The translations under genes and the position numbers were made by a program. The notes beneath the pieces were generated by a model. It was not told the origin of the DNA, searched no databases, and worked only from the letters and a program-made list of their open reading frames with translations. From Streptomyces sp. JJ66 (GTDB lineage: Bacteria > Actinomycetota > Actinomycetes > Streptomycetales > Streptomycetaceae): a DNA stretch of 64,000 nt. Of this stretch, positions 8,280 to 17,500 are shown one piece after another. Position 1 is the first letter of the stretch. Each line of letters starts with the position of its first letter. The DNA lies in the NCBI RefSeq assembly GCF_019303495.1, contig NZ_JAEVFI010000003.1, positions 62,001 to 126,000 of the forward strand, in the 5' to 3' direction.

Positions 8280-9371
8280 TCAGCGCATCAGGGAGGACCA
8301 CTGCTCGATCCACTGCTCCCGGCCCGCGTCGATCTTCTCGGGCGCCACCTGGTGCGGGTCCTTGCTCTCGGCGCCGTACCGGGTGAACACCTCGGGCAGT
8401 TCGGCGTCCTCGCGGACCGGGTGGACGAACATGCTGAGCGGGATGTCCTCCTGGAAGGTGCGGCTGAGCAGGAAGTCCAGCAGCGCCTTGCCGCCCTCGG
8501 GGTTGGCCGCGCCGTCGAGCAGCCCGGCGAACTCCGTCTGCTGGAAGCACGTGCCGGTGGCCACGCCCGTCGGGGCCTGCCCGGGGTTCTTCTCGGTGCC
8601 GTAGTACACCTCGGCCGGGGGGCTGGAGGCGTAGGAGACGACGAGCGGCCGGTCGCCGTCCCGGCCGGCGGCCGAGCCGCTGAAGTGGTCGTTGTACGCC
8701 TGCTCCCAGCCCTCGGCCTGGAGGACGCCGTTGGCCTTGAGGTCCTTCCAGTAGTCCTGCCAGCCCGACTCGCCGAAGGCGCCGACGGTGGCCAGGAGGA
8801 ACGCCAGCCCCGGCGAGGAGGTGGCCGGGTTCTGCACCACCAGCAGGTCCTTGTACCGCGGCTCGGTGAGGTCCTCCAGCGTCCGCGGCGGCTCGACGCC
8901 CTGGTCCTCGAAGTAGGCGCGGTCGTAGTTGACGCACACCTGACCGGTGTCCACCGGCGTCACCCGGTGCTGCCCGGAGTCCGGCTGGACGTCCTGCGGC
9001 ACCCGGTCCAGGCCCTTGGCCTCGTACGGCGTGAAGATGCCGGCGTCCAGCGCCTTGGAGAGCATGGTGTTGTCCACGCCGAACAGCACGTCGCCCTCGG
9101 GGTTGCCCGCGCTCAGGATCGCCTTGTTGACCACCACTCCGGCATCGGCGCTCCCCAGCACCTCCACGCGGTACCCGGTCTCCTCGGTGAACTGCTCCAG
9201 CACGTCGTCGGACACCAGGAACGACTGGTGTGTCACCAGGGTCACCGTCTTACTCTCCGGCCCGGCGGCGTCGCCGCCGTCCTCGCCGTCGCCGGAGCCG
9301 CCGCAGCCCGCGAGCAGGGCGGTGCCGAGCGCGGCGGTCAGGAGACCGCGCAGTGTGGTGGTGCGAGTCAT
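8280..9371 (-). CDS. thiB: thiamine-binding lipoprotein of ABC importer
   Basis: A 363-residue extracytoplasmic solute-binding protein. It begins with a lipoprotein signal peptide (MTRTTTLRGLLTAALGTALL then lipobox LLAGC), so it is anchored to the outer face of the membrane. The mature part has the ThiB/TbpA-like start VTLVTHQSF and later segments such as GVDNTMLSKAL and TSSPGLAFLLATVG typical of this family. The start ATG at 9371 follows AAGG and puts the lipobox about 23 residues in; longer open frame upstream overlaps the riboswitch and is rejected. It is the first gene of thiB-thiP-thiQ, probably switched off when TPP is abundant. Confidence 0.9.
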   Translation of the reverse strand: MTRTTTLRGLLTAALGTALLAGCGGSGDGEDGGDAAGPESKTVTLVTHQSFLVSDDVLEQFTEETGYRVEVLGSADAGVVVNKAILSAGNPEGDVLFGVDNTMLSKALDAGIFTPYEAKGLDRVPQDVQPDSGQHRVTPVDTGQVCVNYDRAYFEDQGVEPPRTLEDLTEPRYKDLLVVQNPATSSPGLAFLLATVGAFGESGWQDYWKDLKANGVLQAEGWEQAYNDHFSGSAAGRDGDRPLVVSYASSPPAEVYYGTEKNPGQAPTGVATGTCFQQTEFAGLLDGAANPEGGKALLDFLLSRTFQEDIPLSMFVHPVREDAELPEVFTRYGAESKDPHQVAPEKIDAGREQWIEQWSSLMR

Positions 9372-9420
9372 CGGTGCTGCCTTCGCAATACGGGCGCGGG
9401 GCAGCGTCGAGAGGCGGCTT

Positions 9421-9520
9421 CCGAACTTCCTACCCGGCATGACCCGGGCGAGGTTCGAGGGTCTGCGGTCCCGGTCCTCACGGCTGGTACCGCACTCTCA
9501 GCGCTGCGCGCTCCCCTGTC
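9421..9520 (-). promoter_or_regulatory. TPP riboswitch (THI element) upstream of thiB
   Basis: On the minus strand the leader shows the THI-box blocks in correct order and spacing: GGGGAGC at 9516-9510, CTGAGAG at 9501-9495, ACCCTCGAACC at 9462-9452, and CGGGTCATGCCGGGTAGGAAG-like sequence near 9446-9426. These are the pyrimidine- and pyrophosphate-binding helices of the TPP aptamer. It ends ~50 nt before the thiB ATG, compatible with masking of the ribosome binding site. Ligand binding by thiamine pyrophosphate should reduce expression of thiB-thiP-thiQ. Confidence 0.93.
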
Positions 9521-9664
9521 GGATGGTGATTCGTATGTTCGGACGATACCAGCGCCGCCATGCGGCCCGGCGTGCGGTCTCACGGGCGCCGCTGAGCGCG
9601 TGCGCACCGGCCCGCCCCGGACAAGCTCCCCTCCCGCCCGCTCGGCGCCCGCCCCGGGGTGGGC

Positions 9665-10771
9665 TCAGCGCTCCCCCGCCGCGAGCTGCCCGCAGGCGCC
9701 GTCGATCTCCTGACCCCGGGTGTCGCGCACCGTCACCGGCACGCCGTGCAGCTCCAGAGTGCGCACGAACTCGCGCTCGTCCTCGGGCCGCGACGCCGTC
9801 CACTTCGACCCCGGCGTCGGGTTGAGCGGGATGAGGTTGACGTGCACCCGCTTGCCCTTGAGCAGGCGTCCCAGCAGGTCGGCGCGCCACCCCTGGTCGT
9901 TGATGTCCCGGATGAGCGCGTACTCGATGGACACGCGCCGCCCGGAGGCCGCCGCGTACTCCCACGCCGCGTCCAGCACCTCGCGCACCTTCCAGCGGGT
10001 GTTGACCGGCACCAGGGTGTCGCGCAGCTCGTCGTCCGGCGCGTGCAGGGAGACCGCGAGGCGGCACGTGAAACCCTCGTCCGCGAGGCGGTGCATCGCC
10101 GGCACCAGACCGACCGTGGAGACGGTGATGCCGCGCTGGCTCAGCCCCACCCCGTCCGGCGCCGGGTCGGTCAGCCGCCGGATCGCGCCCACGACCCGGC
10201 GGTAGTTGGCCAGTGGCTCGCCCATGCCCATGAACACGATGTTCGACAGCCGCGCGGGCCCGCCGGGCACCTCTCCGTCCCGCAGCGCCCGCATGCCGTC
10301 CACGATCTGGTGCACGATCTCGGCAGTGGACAGGTTGCGATCGAGTCCGGCCTGCCCGGTGGCACAGAACGGGCAGTTCATGCCGCACCCGGCCTGGGAG
10401 GAGACGCACATGGTGACGCGGTCGGGGTAGCGCATCAGCACCGACTCCACCAGCGTCCCGTCGTGCAGCCGCCACAGCGTTTTGCGCGTCGCGCCGTCGT
10501 CGCACGCGATGTGCCGCACCACGCTCATCAGCTCGGGCAGCAGTTCGGCCGCCAGCTTCTCGCGCGCGGCGGCGGGGATGTCCGTCCACTCGGCCGGGTC
10601 GTGCGCGAACCGGCCGAAGTAGTGCCGCGAGAGCTGCTTCGCCCGGAACGGCTTCTCCCCCGCCCCGACCACCGCCTCCTTGCGCTGGGCGGGATCGAGA
10701 TCGGCAAGGTGCCGCGGCGGCTTCGTGGCCCCCCGCGGCGCGACAAACGTCAGTTCTCCAGGCGCAGGCAT
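9665..10771 (-). CDS. rlmN: 23S rRNA A2503 / tRNA A37 C2-methyltransferase
   Basis: A 368-residue radical SAM methylase. The iron-sulfur cluster cysteines are C129, C133 and C136 (CGMNCPFC), preceded by MCVSSQAG; other family motifs are [27 protein letters not shown] and LIPLNPTPG. Length is normal for RlmN. It methylates C2 of A2503 in the peptidyl transferase centre and A37 of some tRNAs, using a methyl-cysteine intermediate. The start ATG at 10771 gives a family-like N-terminus ([20 protein letters not shown]). It lies between cdsA and the thiamine importer on the same strand. Confidence 0.95.
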   Translation of the reverse strand: MPAPGELTFVAPRGATKPPRHLADLDPAQRKEAVVGAGEKPFRAKQLSRHYFGRFAHDPAEWTDIPAAAREKLAAELLPELMSVVRHIACDDGATRKTLWRLHDGTLVESVLMRYPDRVTMCVSSQAGCGMNCPFCATGQAGLDRNLSTAEIVHQIVDGMRALRDGEVPGGPARLSNIVFMGMGEPLANYRRVVGAIRRLTDPAPDGVGLSQRGITVSTVGLVPAMHRLADEGFTCRLAVSLHAPDDELRDTLVPVNTRWKVREVLDAAWEYAAASGRRVSIEYALIRDINDQGWRADLLGRLLKGKRVHVNLIPLNPTPGSKWTASRPEDEREFVRTLELHGVPVTVRDTRGQEIDGACGQLAAGER

Positions 10772-11027
10772 AATGCCCCCAGTGTGGCAGATCGTTCCGC
10801 CCAGCCCTGGTCAGCCGGGTAGGGCCTCGGTCACCCCCGGCTTGGCGTCAGCCTGGGCACCTTCCGGGCGGCCTGGGCCAGCCCGCCGGAAGCACCCCGG
10901 CTGCCCTGCACGCGACGCGGTTCCCGGCGGGCGGTGGCCTGCTCGCCCTGGGCGCACGCCTACGGCCTCCACGGCATGCGGTGCGAAGGCCGGTGCGGGC
11001 AGCCAGGGGCGGGCCTGGCTGGCGAGC

Positions 11028-12152
11028 TCAGCCGGTGCCGGTGAACAGCACCAGCAGCAGCCAGACGACGGGGGCGGTGGGGAGGAGGGAGTCGAGGCGG
11101 TCCATGATGCCGCCGTGGCCGGGGAGGAGGTTGCCCATGTCCTTGATGCCCAGGTCCCGCTTGATCATGGACTCGCCCAGGTCACCCAGGGTGGCGCTGA
11201 CCGCGACGGCCAGGCCCAGGATCAGGCCCTGCCACCAGGCACCGCCGTCGATGAGGAACTGCATGCACAGCGCGCCGGCGGCCATGGCGAAGCCGATCGC
11301 GCCGAGCAGACCCTCACGGGTCTTGCCCGGACTGATGCGCGGCGCGAGCTTGCGCTTGCCGTAGCGCCAGCCGACCGCGTACGCGCCGGTGTCGCTGACC
11401 ACCGTCAGCAGCAGGAAGGTGAACACGCGCAGCGAGCCGTCCTCGGCGGCCAGCATCAGGGCGACGAAGGTGGCGAGGAAGGGGACGTAGAACACGGCGA
11501 AAACCCCGGCCGTGACGTCCTTGAGGTAGTTGTGCGGGCTCTGCGTCATCCGCCACAGCAGCACCGCGAGGCAGGTCAGCGCCATGACCGTCCAGGCGGC
11601 CTCGGCACCGCGCGCATACCCGGCCACGACCATGACCGCGCCACCGGCGGCCAGCGGCGACAGCGGGGCACGGATAGCGCGGCGTTCGGACAGGCGCGTG
11701 GTCAGCTCCCACAGACCCACCACCACCGCCGCCACGATGACGGCGACGAAGACGTCCTTGACGAGGAAGAGGGAGGCGAGGATGACGGCGCCCAGGCCGA
11801 CACCGACCCCTATCGCCGCGCGCAGATCGCGCCCGGCCCGCTTCTGGTGCCCCGGCGGGGAGGCGGGCACGGGCGTGGCCGGTGAGGCGCCGGGGCCGGG
11901 GTCACCGGGCGGGAACGGTGGGCCACCGCCCACCTGGCCGCCCGGCCCGGGGCCGCGGCGGTCACCAGGCTCCTCCTGGTCGCCGCCGCTGGCGTCGGAC
12001 ACGATGGGCATAGGCCGAGTCTGCGCCGTATCGCCGACGTCGTGGGCGGGACCCGCCGACGGACGGTGCCCCGGACCGGGCTGGAAGGCGTATCCGGTCG
12101 GCGGAGACGCCGGCGGGGTGGCACCCGCGGCACCCCAGGGTGAGTCGTTCAC
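11028..12152 (-). CDS. cdsA: phosphatidate cytidylyltransferase (CDP-diglyceride synthase)
   Basis: 374 residues. The first ~115 are Pro/Gly-rich and disordered, the rest carries about seven to eight membrane helices. The signature is near the C-terminus: SDTGAYAVGWRYGKRK, SPGKTREGLLG, LGDLGESMIKRDLGIKDMG and PGHGGIMDRLDSL. It makes CDP-diacylglycerol from phosphatidic acid and CTP in the membrane. The GTG at 12152 follows GAGGC and gives VNDSPWGA. It follows frr in the conserved rpsB-tsf-pyrH-frr-cdsA order. Confidence 0.95.
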   Translation of the reverse strand: MNDSPWGAAGATPPASPPTGYAFQPGPGHRPSAGPAHDVGDTAQTRPMPIVSDASGGDQEEPGDRRGPGPGGQVGGGPPFPPGDPGPGASPATPVPASPPGHQKRAGRDLRAAIGVGVGLGAVILASLFLVKDVFVAVIVAAVVVGLWELTTRLSERRAIRAPLSPLAAGGAVMVVAGYARGAEAAWTVMALTCLAVLLWRMTQSPHNYLKDVTAGVFAVFYVPFLATFVALMLAAEDGSLRVFTFLLLTVVSDTGAYAVGWRYGKRKLAPRISPGKTREGLLGAIGFAMAAGALCMQFLIDGGAWWQGLILGLAVAVSATLGDLGESMIKRDLGIKDMGNLLPGHGGIMDRLDSLLPTAPVVWLLLVLFTGTG

Positions 12153-12238
12153 TGAAAATGCAGCCTCTGTGTGGAACCCGGTACCCGTAAACGCGTGCAT
12201 CCGGTGACGCCACGCGCCCCGCACGCGTGCGGTCGCCG

Positions 12239-12796
12239 TCAGACCTCCATCAGTTCGGATTCCTTGTGCTTGAGCAGCTCATCGACCTGGGCGACGTACT
12301 TGGAGGTGGTGTCGTCGAGGTCCTTCTCGCCGCGGCGCCCCTCGTCCTCACCGATGTCGCCGTCCTTGACCGCCTTGTCGATGGCCTCCTTGGCCTTGCG
12401 GCGCACGGAGCGGATGGAGACCTTGGCGTCCTCGGCCTTGCCCTTGGCGACCTTGATGTACTGCTTGCGCCGGTCCTCGGTCAGCTCCGGGAAGACCACC
12501 CGGATGATGTGCCCGTCGTTCGACGGGTTGACGCCGAGGTCGGAGTCGCGGATGGCCTGCTCGATGTTGCGCAGCGCGCTCTTGTCGAACGGCGTGACCA
12601 CGGCCATGCGCGGTTCGGGCACCGAGAACGACGCCAGCTGGTTGATCGGCGTCAGCGCGCCGTAGTAGTCGGCCACGATCTTGTTGAACATCGCCGGGTG
12701 CGCACGTCCGGTGCGGATCGCGGCGAAGTCCTCCTTGGCCACCACGACCGCCTTCTCCATCTTCTCCTCGGCTTCGAGGAGGGTCTCTTCGATCAC
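12239..12796 (-). CDS. frr: ribosome recycling factor
   Basis: 185 residues, exactly the usual RRF length. Recognisable segments are [16 protein letters not shown] at the N-terminus, [43 protein letters not shown] and the C-terminal helix ending ELMEV. With EF-G it splits post-termination ribosomes. Two GTG codons are adjacent; the second (12796) is chosen because AGGAG lies six bases upstream and it gives the canonical (M)IEETLL start. It follows pyrH and precedes cdsA. Confidence 0.96.
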   Translation of the reverse strand: MIEETLLEAEEKMEKAVVVAKEDFAAIRTGRAHPAMFNKIVADYYGALTPINQLASFSVPEPRMAVVTPFDKSALRNIEQAIRDSDLGVNPSNDGHIIRVVFPELTEDRRKQYIKVAKGKAEDAKVSIRSVRRKAKEAIDKAVKDGDIGEDEGRRGEKDLDDTTSKYVAQVDELLKHKESELMEV

Positions 12797-12923
12797 CACG
12801 TGCTCCTGGTTCGATGAATGAGCGGAATAAGCGTTGTTGTCCTGGGCTGGCCAGGGTTGCCCCGAGCTGCCCTGGGTGGGCTGCCCGGGGACGCCCGCAG
12901 TGCGCCGGCGGCCCGCGCTGGCC

Positions 12924-13673
12924 TCACCCGCGGTTGCTCTGGCTGCTGACCAGCGTCCCGATCTTCTCACCCTGGACGGCCCGCGCGATATTCCCCTCGG
13001 CGAGCAGTTCGAAGACAAGGATCGGAAGTTTGTTGTCGCGGCACAGGGTGATCGCGGTCATGTCGGCGACCTTCAGGTCGCGGGCGATGACCTCGTCGTA
13101 GGTCAGCGCGTCGAACTTCACCGCGTCGCGGTTCTTGGCCGGATCGGAGTCGTAGACGCCGTCGACGCCGTTCTTACCCATGAGCATCGCCTCGGCGTGG
13201 ATCTCCAGGGCCCGCTGAGCGGCGGTGGTGTCGGTGGAGAAGTAGGGCATGCCCATGCCCGCGCCGAAGATCACCACACGGCCCTTCTCCAGGTGGCGGA
13301 TGGCGCGCAGCGGGATGTACGGCTCAGCGACCTGGCCCATGGTGATCGCGGTCTGCACCCGCGAGTCGATGCCCTCCTTCTCCAGGAAGTCCTGAAGGGC
13401 CAGGCAGTTCATGACGGTGCCGAGCATGCCCATGTAGTCCGAGCGGGCCCGGTCCATGCCGCGCTGCTGGAGTTCGGCACCGCGGAAGAAGTTGCCGCCG
13501 CCGAGGACGACGGCGATCTGCGCACCGTCCCGCACCACGGACGCGATCTCGCGGGCGATCTTGTGCACAATGTCGGGATCGACGCCGAGACCGCCGCCAC
13601 CCGAGAAGGCTTCACCGGAGAGCTTCAGCAGAAAACGGCGGGGAACGTCTGGGTCGGTTTCGGTCCTGCTCAT
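12924..13673 (-). CDS. pyrH: uridylate kinase
   Basis: A 249-residue UMP kinase of the amino-acid-kinase fold. Motifs are [12 protein letters not shown] (phosphate binding), [43 protein letters not shown] and the metal/UMP region [12 protein letters not shown]. It phosphorylates UMP to UDP and is normally activated by GTP and inhibited by UTP. The ATG at 13673 is preceded by GAGGAG at a seven-base spacing; an in-frame start six codons upstream is less likely. A hairpin between tsf and pyrH suggests separate expression. Confidence 0.96.
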   Translation of the reverse strand: MSRTETDPDVPRRFLLKLSGEAFSGGGGLGVDPDIVHKIAREIASVVRDGAQIAVVLGGGNFFRGAELQQRGMDRARSDYMGMLGTVMNCLALQDFLEKEGIDSRVQTAITMGQVAEPYIPLRAIRHLEKGRVVIFGAGMGMPYFSTDTTAAQRALEIHAEAMLMGKNGVDGVYDSDPAKNRDAVKFDALTYDEVIARDLKVADMTAITLCRDNKLPILVFELLAEGNIARAVQGEKIGTLVSSQSNRG

Positions 13674-13710
13674 GAAGATCTCCTCGTGCACCTACGGCCC
13701 CACACGAGAA

Positions 13711-13752
13711 AGGCCATTGCCCCGGAACGGCGGTTCCCTGCGGCAATGGCCT
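13711..13752 (-). terminator. hairpin between tsf and pyrH
   Basis: A perfect 11-bp inverted repeat (AGGCCATTGCC at 13711-13721 with GGCAATGGCCT at 13742-13752) lies between the tsf stop and the pyrH start. It can end or attenuate rpsB-tsf transcription before pyrH. Confidence 0.65.
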
Positions 13753-13855
13753 CCTCGGTGCGGCTCTCACAAAGCTGCCGTGTGCCCGACCCTATCCGGC
13801 GGCCGGACGGCTGGGGCCCGTCCGGCGCGCGGCCGGGCCCCTCACGTCACCTGGC

Positions 13856-14692
13856 TCAGGCTCCGACGCGGAACCGCGCGAAGCTCCGCAGCGTGACGCC
13901 GGCCTCGTCCAGCACCTTCTGGACAGACTTCTTGTTGTCCTTCGCGAACGGCTGGTCCAGGAGGCAGTTCTCCTTGAAGAAGCCGTTCACCCGCCCCTCG
14001 ACGATCTTCGGCAGGGCGGCCTCCGGCTTGCCCTCCTCCTTGGCCGTGGCCTCGGCGACACGGCGCTCGTTCTCCACCGTCTCGGCCGGAACGTCGTCGC
14101 GGGAGATGTACTTCGGGCCGAACGCGGCGATGTGCTGCGCGACGTCCTTGGCGACCTCGGCGTTCTCCTGGTCCAGCTGCACCAGCACGCCCACCTGCGG
14201 CGGCAGGTCGGGGTTGGTGCGGTGCAGGTAGGTGGCCACGAAGCCGCCGGTGAAGTGAGCGAAGCGGTCCAGGACGATCTTCTCGCCGAGCTCGGCGTTC
14301 TTCTCGTCCACGTACGCCTGGACGCTCTTGCCGCTCTCGATCTCCGAGGCGAGCAGCGCGGCGGTGTCGGCCGGGGAGGTGGCCGCGATGTGCTCGGCGA
14401 TCACGGTGATGGCGGCCTGGAACTTGTCGCCCTTGGCGACGAAGTCCGTCTCGCACTTCAGCTCGACCAGCACGCCGGAGGTCTTGTCGTCGGCGATGAG
14501 GGCGGTGACCGCGCCGTTCTCGGCGGTGCGGGACTCGCGCTTGGCGACACCCTTCTGGCCCTTGACGCGCAGGATCTCGACAGCCTTGTCGACGTTGCCC
14601 TCGCCCTCGTCGAGGGCCTTCTTGCAGTCCATCATGCCGGCGCCGGTGAGCTCCCGGAGCTTCTTGACGTCAGCGGCGGTGTAGTTCGCCAT
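13856..14692 (-). CDS. tsf: translation elongation factor Ts
   Basis: A 278-residue nucleotide-exchange factor for EF-Tu. The N-terminal UBA-like domain shows [21 protein letters not shown], and the core contains [18 protein letters not shown]. The C-terminus has [17 protein letters not shown]. The start ATG at 14692 gives [12 protein letters not shown] with GGAAGAG upstream. It follows rpsB on the same strand with a 166-nt gap. Confidence 0.97.
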   Translation of the reverse strand: MANYTAADVKKLRELTGAGMMDCKKALDEGEGNVDKAVEILRVKGQKGVAKRESRTAENGAVTALIADDKTSGVLVELKCETDFVAKGDKFQAAITVIAEHIAATSPADTAALLASEIESGKSVQAYVDEKNAELGEKIVLDRFAHFTGGFVATYLHRTNPDLPPQVGVLVQLDQENAEVAKDVAQHIAAFGPKYISRDDVPAETVENERRVAEATAKEEGKPEAALPKIVEGRVNGFFKENCLLDQPFAKDNKKSVQKVLDEAGVTLRSFARFRVGA

Positions 14693-14858
14693 GGGGTGAA
14701 TCTCTTCCCGGAATGTCGATGAGGTGGTGTCGGCCCCGGGTCGAGCGGAGTGCGTCGATCGGGGTCGATCGAAGTGGGTGCGGCCGCACGGCGGGGCGGG
14801 CGCGGAGGGTGCCGCCCCGCCGTGCGGCCGGTGCGCTGCTCGCGCTGGGACTGGGGCG

Positions 14859-15770
14859 TCAGGCCTGCTCGGCCGGGGCCTCGGTCTGCGCCTGCTCGGC
14901 GGGCTGGCCCTCGGCCTTGTCCTCAGCCTTGGCCTCGACCTTGTCCTCAGCCTTGGCCTCGGTCTCGCCCTCAGCCTTCGCCTCGGCGGCCTTCTCGCCA
15001 CCCTCCAGCAGGTCGCGCTCCCACTCCGGCAGCGGCTCGGCGGACTTCTGCTCCGCGCCGCCCTTGCCCTCGGCCGCACCGGAACGGGCGATGAGGCCCT
15101 CGGCGACGGCGTCGGCGATCACGCGGGTGAGCAGGGTGACGGAGCGGATCGCGTCGTCGTTGCCCGGGATCTTGTAGTCAACCTCGTCCGGGTCGCAGTT
15201 GGTGTCCAGGATCGCGACGACCGGGATGTTGAGCTTGCGCGCCTCGCCGACGGCGATGTGCTCCTTCTTGGTGTCCACGATCCAGACGGCGCTGGGCACC
15301 TTCTGCATGTCGCGGATACCGCCGAGGGTCTTCTCCAGCTTGGCCTTCTCGCGGGAGAGGACGAGCAGCTCCTTCTTGGTGAGGCCGGAGGCGGCCACGT
15401 CCTCAAAGTCGATCTGCTCCAGCTCCTTCAGGCGCTGCAGCCGCTTGTGCACGGTGGAGAAGTTGGTCAGCATGCCGCCGAGCCAGCGCTGGTTGACGTA
15501 GGGCATGCCCACGCGCGTGGCCTGCTCGGCGATGGCCTCCTGGGCCTGCTTCTTGGTGCCGACGAACATGACGGTGCCGCCGTGGGCGACCGTCTCCTTG
15601 ACGAACTCGTAGGCGCGGTCGATGTACGACAGCGACTGGAGCAGGTCGATGATGTAGATGCCGTTGCGCTCGGTGAAGATGAAGCGCTTCATCTTCGGGT
15701 TCCAGCGGCGGGTCTGGTGCCCGAAGTGGACGCCGCTCTCCAGCAGCTCCCGCATCGTGACGACGGCCAT
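14859..15770 (-). CDS. rpsB: 30S ribosomal protein S2
   Basis: 303 residues. The conserved S2 body spans about residues 1-235 ([72 protein letters not shown]). It is followed by a ~65-residue tail of repeated Ala/Glu/Lys segments such as EAKAEDK. The tail is typical of actinobacterial S2 and is probably disordered. The ATG at 15770 follows GAGGAGA. S2 binds the 30S body late in assembly and is needed for S1/mRNA binding. Confidence 0.97.
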   Translation of the reverse strand: MAVVTMRELLESGVHFGHQTRRWNPKMKRFIFTERNGIYIIDLLQSLSYIDRAYEFVKETVAHGGTVMFVGTKKQAQEAIAEQATRVGMPYVNQRWLGGMLTNFSTVHKRLQRLKELEQIDFEDVAASGLTKKELLVLSREKAKLEKTLGGIRDMQKVPSAVWIVDTKKEHIAVGEARKLNIPVVAILDTNCDPDEVDYKIPGNDDAIRSVTLLTRVIADAVAEGLIARSGAAEGKGGAEQKSAEPLPEWERDLLEGGEKAAEAKAEGETEAKAEDKVEAKAEDKAEGQPAEQAQTEAPAEQA

Positions 15771-16087
15771 GGCCGTTCTCCTCGGTGTGGTACTCGGTTG
15801 TCGGCGACGGCCGGCGGCCGGCGCCCCTGACGCCCCGGACGCGTCCTGCCTGACGGCCCGCCGACGTCCACGCGAGGTGGGAGGCGGTTGGTCAGGACCG
15901 AGATACGCGGCCGCCCGACGGAGGCTCCGGCGGGATGGCGGGGCGTGCGAAGTCAACCCGGTGACCCGGGTCGCCGACAGAAGTGTACGGGACCGCGCCC
16001 ACGGCGAGCGACACACGCCGTTGTCCACAACCGGCGAGTAATCCACAGGCTCCAGCACGTTATCTCCCGGCCCGGCACGCTAAGTCC
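15771..16087. other. divergent intergenic region between rpsB and the M23-domain gene
   Basis: 317 bases with no supported gene. It should hold the rpsB promoter and leader: a TTGACT hexamer is at 15956-15951 on the minus strand, although I see no convincing -10. It also contains the DnaA-box-like pair at 16021-16047 close to the plus-strand gene. No riboswitch was recognised. Confidence 0.5.
16021..16047 (+). promoter_or_regulatory. pair of DnaA-box-like 9-mers
   Basis: TTGTCCACA at 16021-16029, the Streptomyces-preferred DnaA box, and TAATCCACA at 16039-16047 (one mismatch to TTATCCACA) lie in the same orientation, separated by nine bases. A similar pair with the same spacing is at 21934-21960. 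They may be DnaA titration or regulatory sites; protein binding is inferred. Confidence 0.5.
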
Positions 16088-16726
16088 ATGCCGATCTCGC
16101 TGACCGCACTGCTGCTGCTCGTCATGCCGCTCGCTTCGACGCCGGCTCCGCCACCGGTCGTCCCGCCACCCGGGCTGCCGCCTGCGACGGCGCGGGCGTC
16201 CCCACCGGGGGCACCTTCCGGAACGCCGGTCGCCCCTTCGGCGGCCGTGCCGCGAACCGGGGCACCCGATCCCGGCCCGGCGCCCGTCTGGCCGCTGACC
16301 GGGGCGTTTGTCGCCGAAGGGTTCGCACCGCCCCCGGTGCGCTGGGCGCCGGGCCACCGCGGGGTGGACTTGCTCGGTCGCGCGGGGCAGCCGGTGCGCT
16401 CGGTGAGCGGCGGCCGCGTCGTCTTCGCCGGGACGGTCGCGGGGCGCGGCGTGGTCTCGGTCGAGCCTGACGGCTCCGCGCCCGGCCGCCGGGTGACGTA
16501 CGAGCCACTGCGCCCCTCGGTGACCCCGGGCGACCGCGTGGTCCCCGGCGACACCCTGGGCACCCTGGCCGCCGCCGGTTCGCACTGCGCCCCACGCGCC
16601 TGCCTCCACTGGGGCCTGCGCGTCGGGGAGGCGTACCAGGACCCGCTGTCGCTGCTGAGCACGGGGCCGTCGGTACTCCTGCCGCTCACCGGCGTCCCGG
16701 TCCCGCGCGAAGGTGGGGTGAGGTAA
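16088..16726 (+). CDS. secreted M23-family peptidase-like protein
   Basis: 212 residues starting with a short signal peptide (PISLTALLLLVMPLAST) and a Pro/Ala-rich linker to about residue 80. A lysostaphin-like (LytM) domain follows: zinc motif 1 is HRGVDLLG, and motif 2 reads CLHWGLRV. The usual second motif is HxH; here the first His, the general base, is Cys, which may mean a binding-only domain or altered activity. The ATG at 16088 is the only start that gives a signal peptide; no strong ribosome binding site precedes it. It is divergent from rpsB. It probably acts on or near cell-wall peptidoglycan outside the cell. Confidence 0.8.
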   Translation: MPISLTALLLLVMPLASTPAPPPVVPPPGLPPATARASPPGAPSGTPVAPSAAVPRTGAPDPGPAPVWPLTGAFVAEGFAPPPVRWAPGHRGVDLLGRAGQPVRSVSGGRVVFAGTVAGRGVVSVEPDGSAPGRRVTYEPLRPSVTPGDRVVPGDTLGTLAAAGSHCAPRACLHWGLRVGEAYQDPLSLLSTGPSVLLPLTGVPVPREGGVR

Positions 16727-16749
16727 CCGGCGCGACGCGCGGTACCCCG

Positions 16750-16785
16750 GGGCTGCCCCGGTGGGCTGCCACCCCGTGGGCAGCC
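16750..16785. terminator. hairpin between convergent M23 and tetR genes
   Basis: GGCTGCCC at 16750-16757 pairs with GGGCAGCC at 16778-16785, and an inner GGTGG/CCACC pair extends it. It lies between the convergent stops at 16726 and 16868. The rest of this gap (16786-16867) is purine-rich with G runs. Confidence 0.5.
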
Positions 16786-16867
16786 GACGAGCCGACACGC
16801 GCCACCGAGGAGGAGACGACCGGGGCGGGAGGCGGGGAGGGGTGGGGGGAGGGGGCGGGGGGAGGCC

Positions 16868-17449
16868 CTACGGGGTGAGGCCGTGGAGGGAGAGGGTTAC
16901 GGCGGCTTCCGTGATGGCGGTGGGGTCCTCGGCGGCGCCCAGTTCGACGCGGCGGACCGCGGCGTCGACGACTCCTTGCAGCAGCATCGCCGCGAGTCGG
17001 GGTGCGGGGTGGCCCAGCGCTTCGATGGCCTCGACGATCATGGCGATGAGGGCGCCGTGTGCGGCGCGGATCTTCTCGCGGGCGCTGGCGTCCAGTTCGC
17101 TGGCCGAGATGGCCACCACGGCGCGGTGCCGCCGGTCGCCGACAAGGGCAAGCTGGCGGCGGATGTACGCCTCGATCTTCGCCTCGGGGGTGGATGCGCC
17201 AGCCATGGCGGTCTCCACCTCGGCGGCCCAGACCGGGAAGTCAACCGCGCACAGCTCCTCGACCACGGCGGCGCGGGAGCGGAAATACTCGTAGACCGAG
17301 GAGCGGGCCAGGCCGGTGCGTTCGGCGAGGGCCGGGAAGGTCAGCGCCTCGGTGCCGCCCTCGGACAGCAGGGTGCGCGCCGCCTCCAGCAGGGCGTCGC
17401 GCTGCATGGTCCGGTGCTCGGCCACGGTGGCCGCTCGAATCCTGGGCAC
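16868..17449 (-). CDS. TetR/AcrR-family transcriptional regulator
   Basis: 193 residues. The N-terminal helix-turn-helix is clear: LLEAARTLLSEGGTEALTFP followed by LAERTGLARSSVYEYFRSR. The C-terminal ligand domain is all-helical and unassigned. The GTG at 17449 gives VPRIRAATVAEH; the ribosome binding site is weak (GGGGG). It sits between whiG and the M23-domain gene in the same place as in other streptomycetes (recalled). Its target and ligand are unknown; tight linkage to whiG is the only clue and the gene is read in the same direction downstream of whiG. Confidence 0.88.
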   Translation of the reverse strand: MPRIRAATVAEHRTMQRDALLEAARTLLSEGGTEALTFPALAERTGLARSSVYEYFRSRAAVVEELCAVDFPVWAAEVETAMAGASTPEAKIEAYIRRQLALVGDRRHRAVVAISASELDASAREKIRAAHGALIAMIVEAIEALGHPAPRLAAMLLQGVVDAAVRRVELGAAEDPTAITEAAVTLSLHGLTP

Positions 17450-17500
17450 GCCCCCACGATAGGCCCTGGTGTGGACCACGTCAGGGGGCGGAGGGACGAT

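Noticed and set aside
9372..9440. Extended N-terminus of ThiB
   Set aside because: It overlaps the TPP riboswitch and would put extra residues before a perfect lipoprotein signal peptide.
12847..12900. Terminator between pyrH and frr
   Set aside because: Only weak, short GC pairings (CCAGGG/CCCTGG) are visible, so I did not call it.
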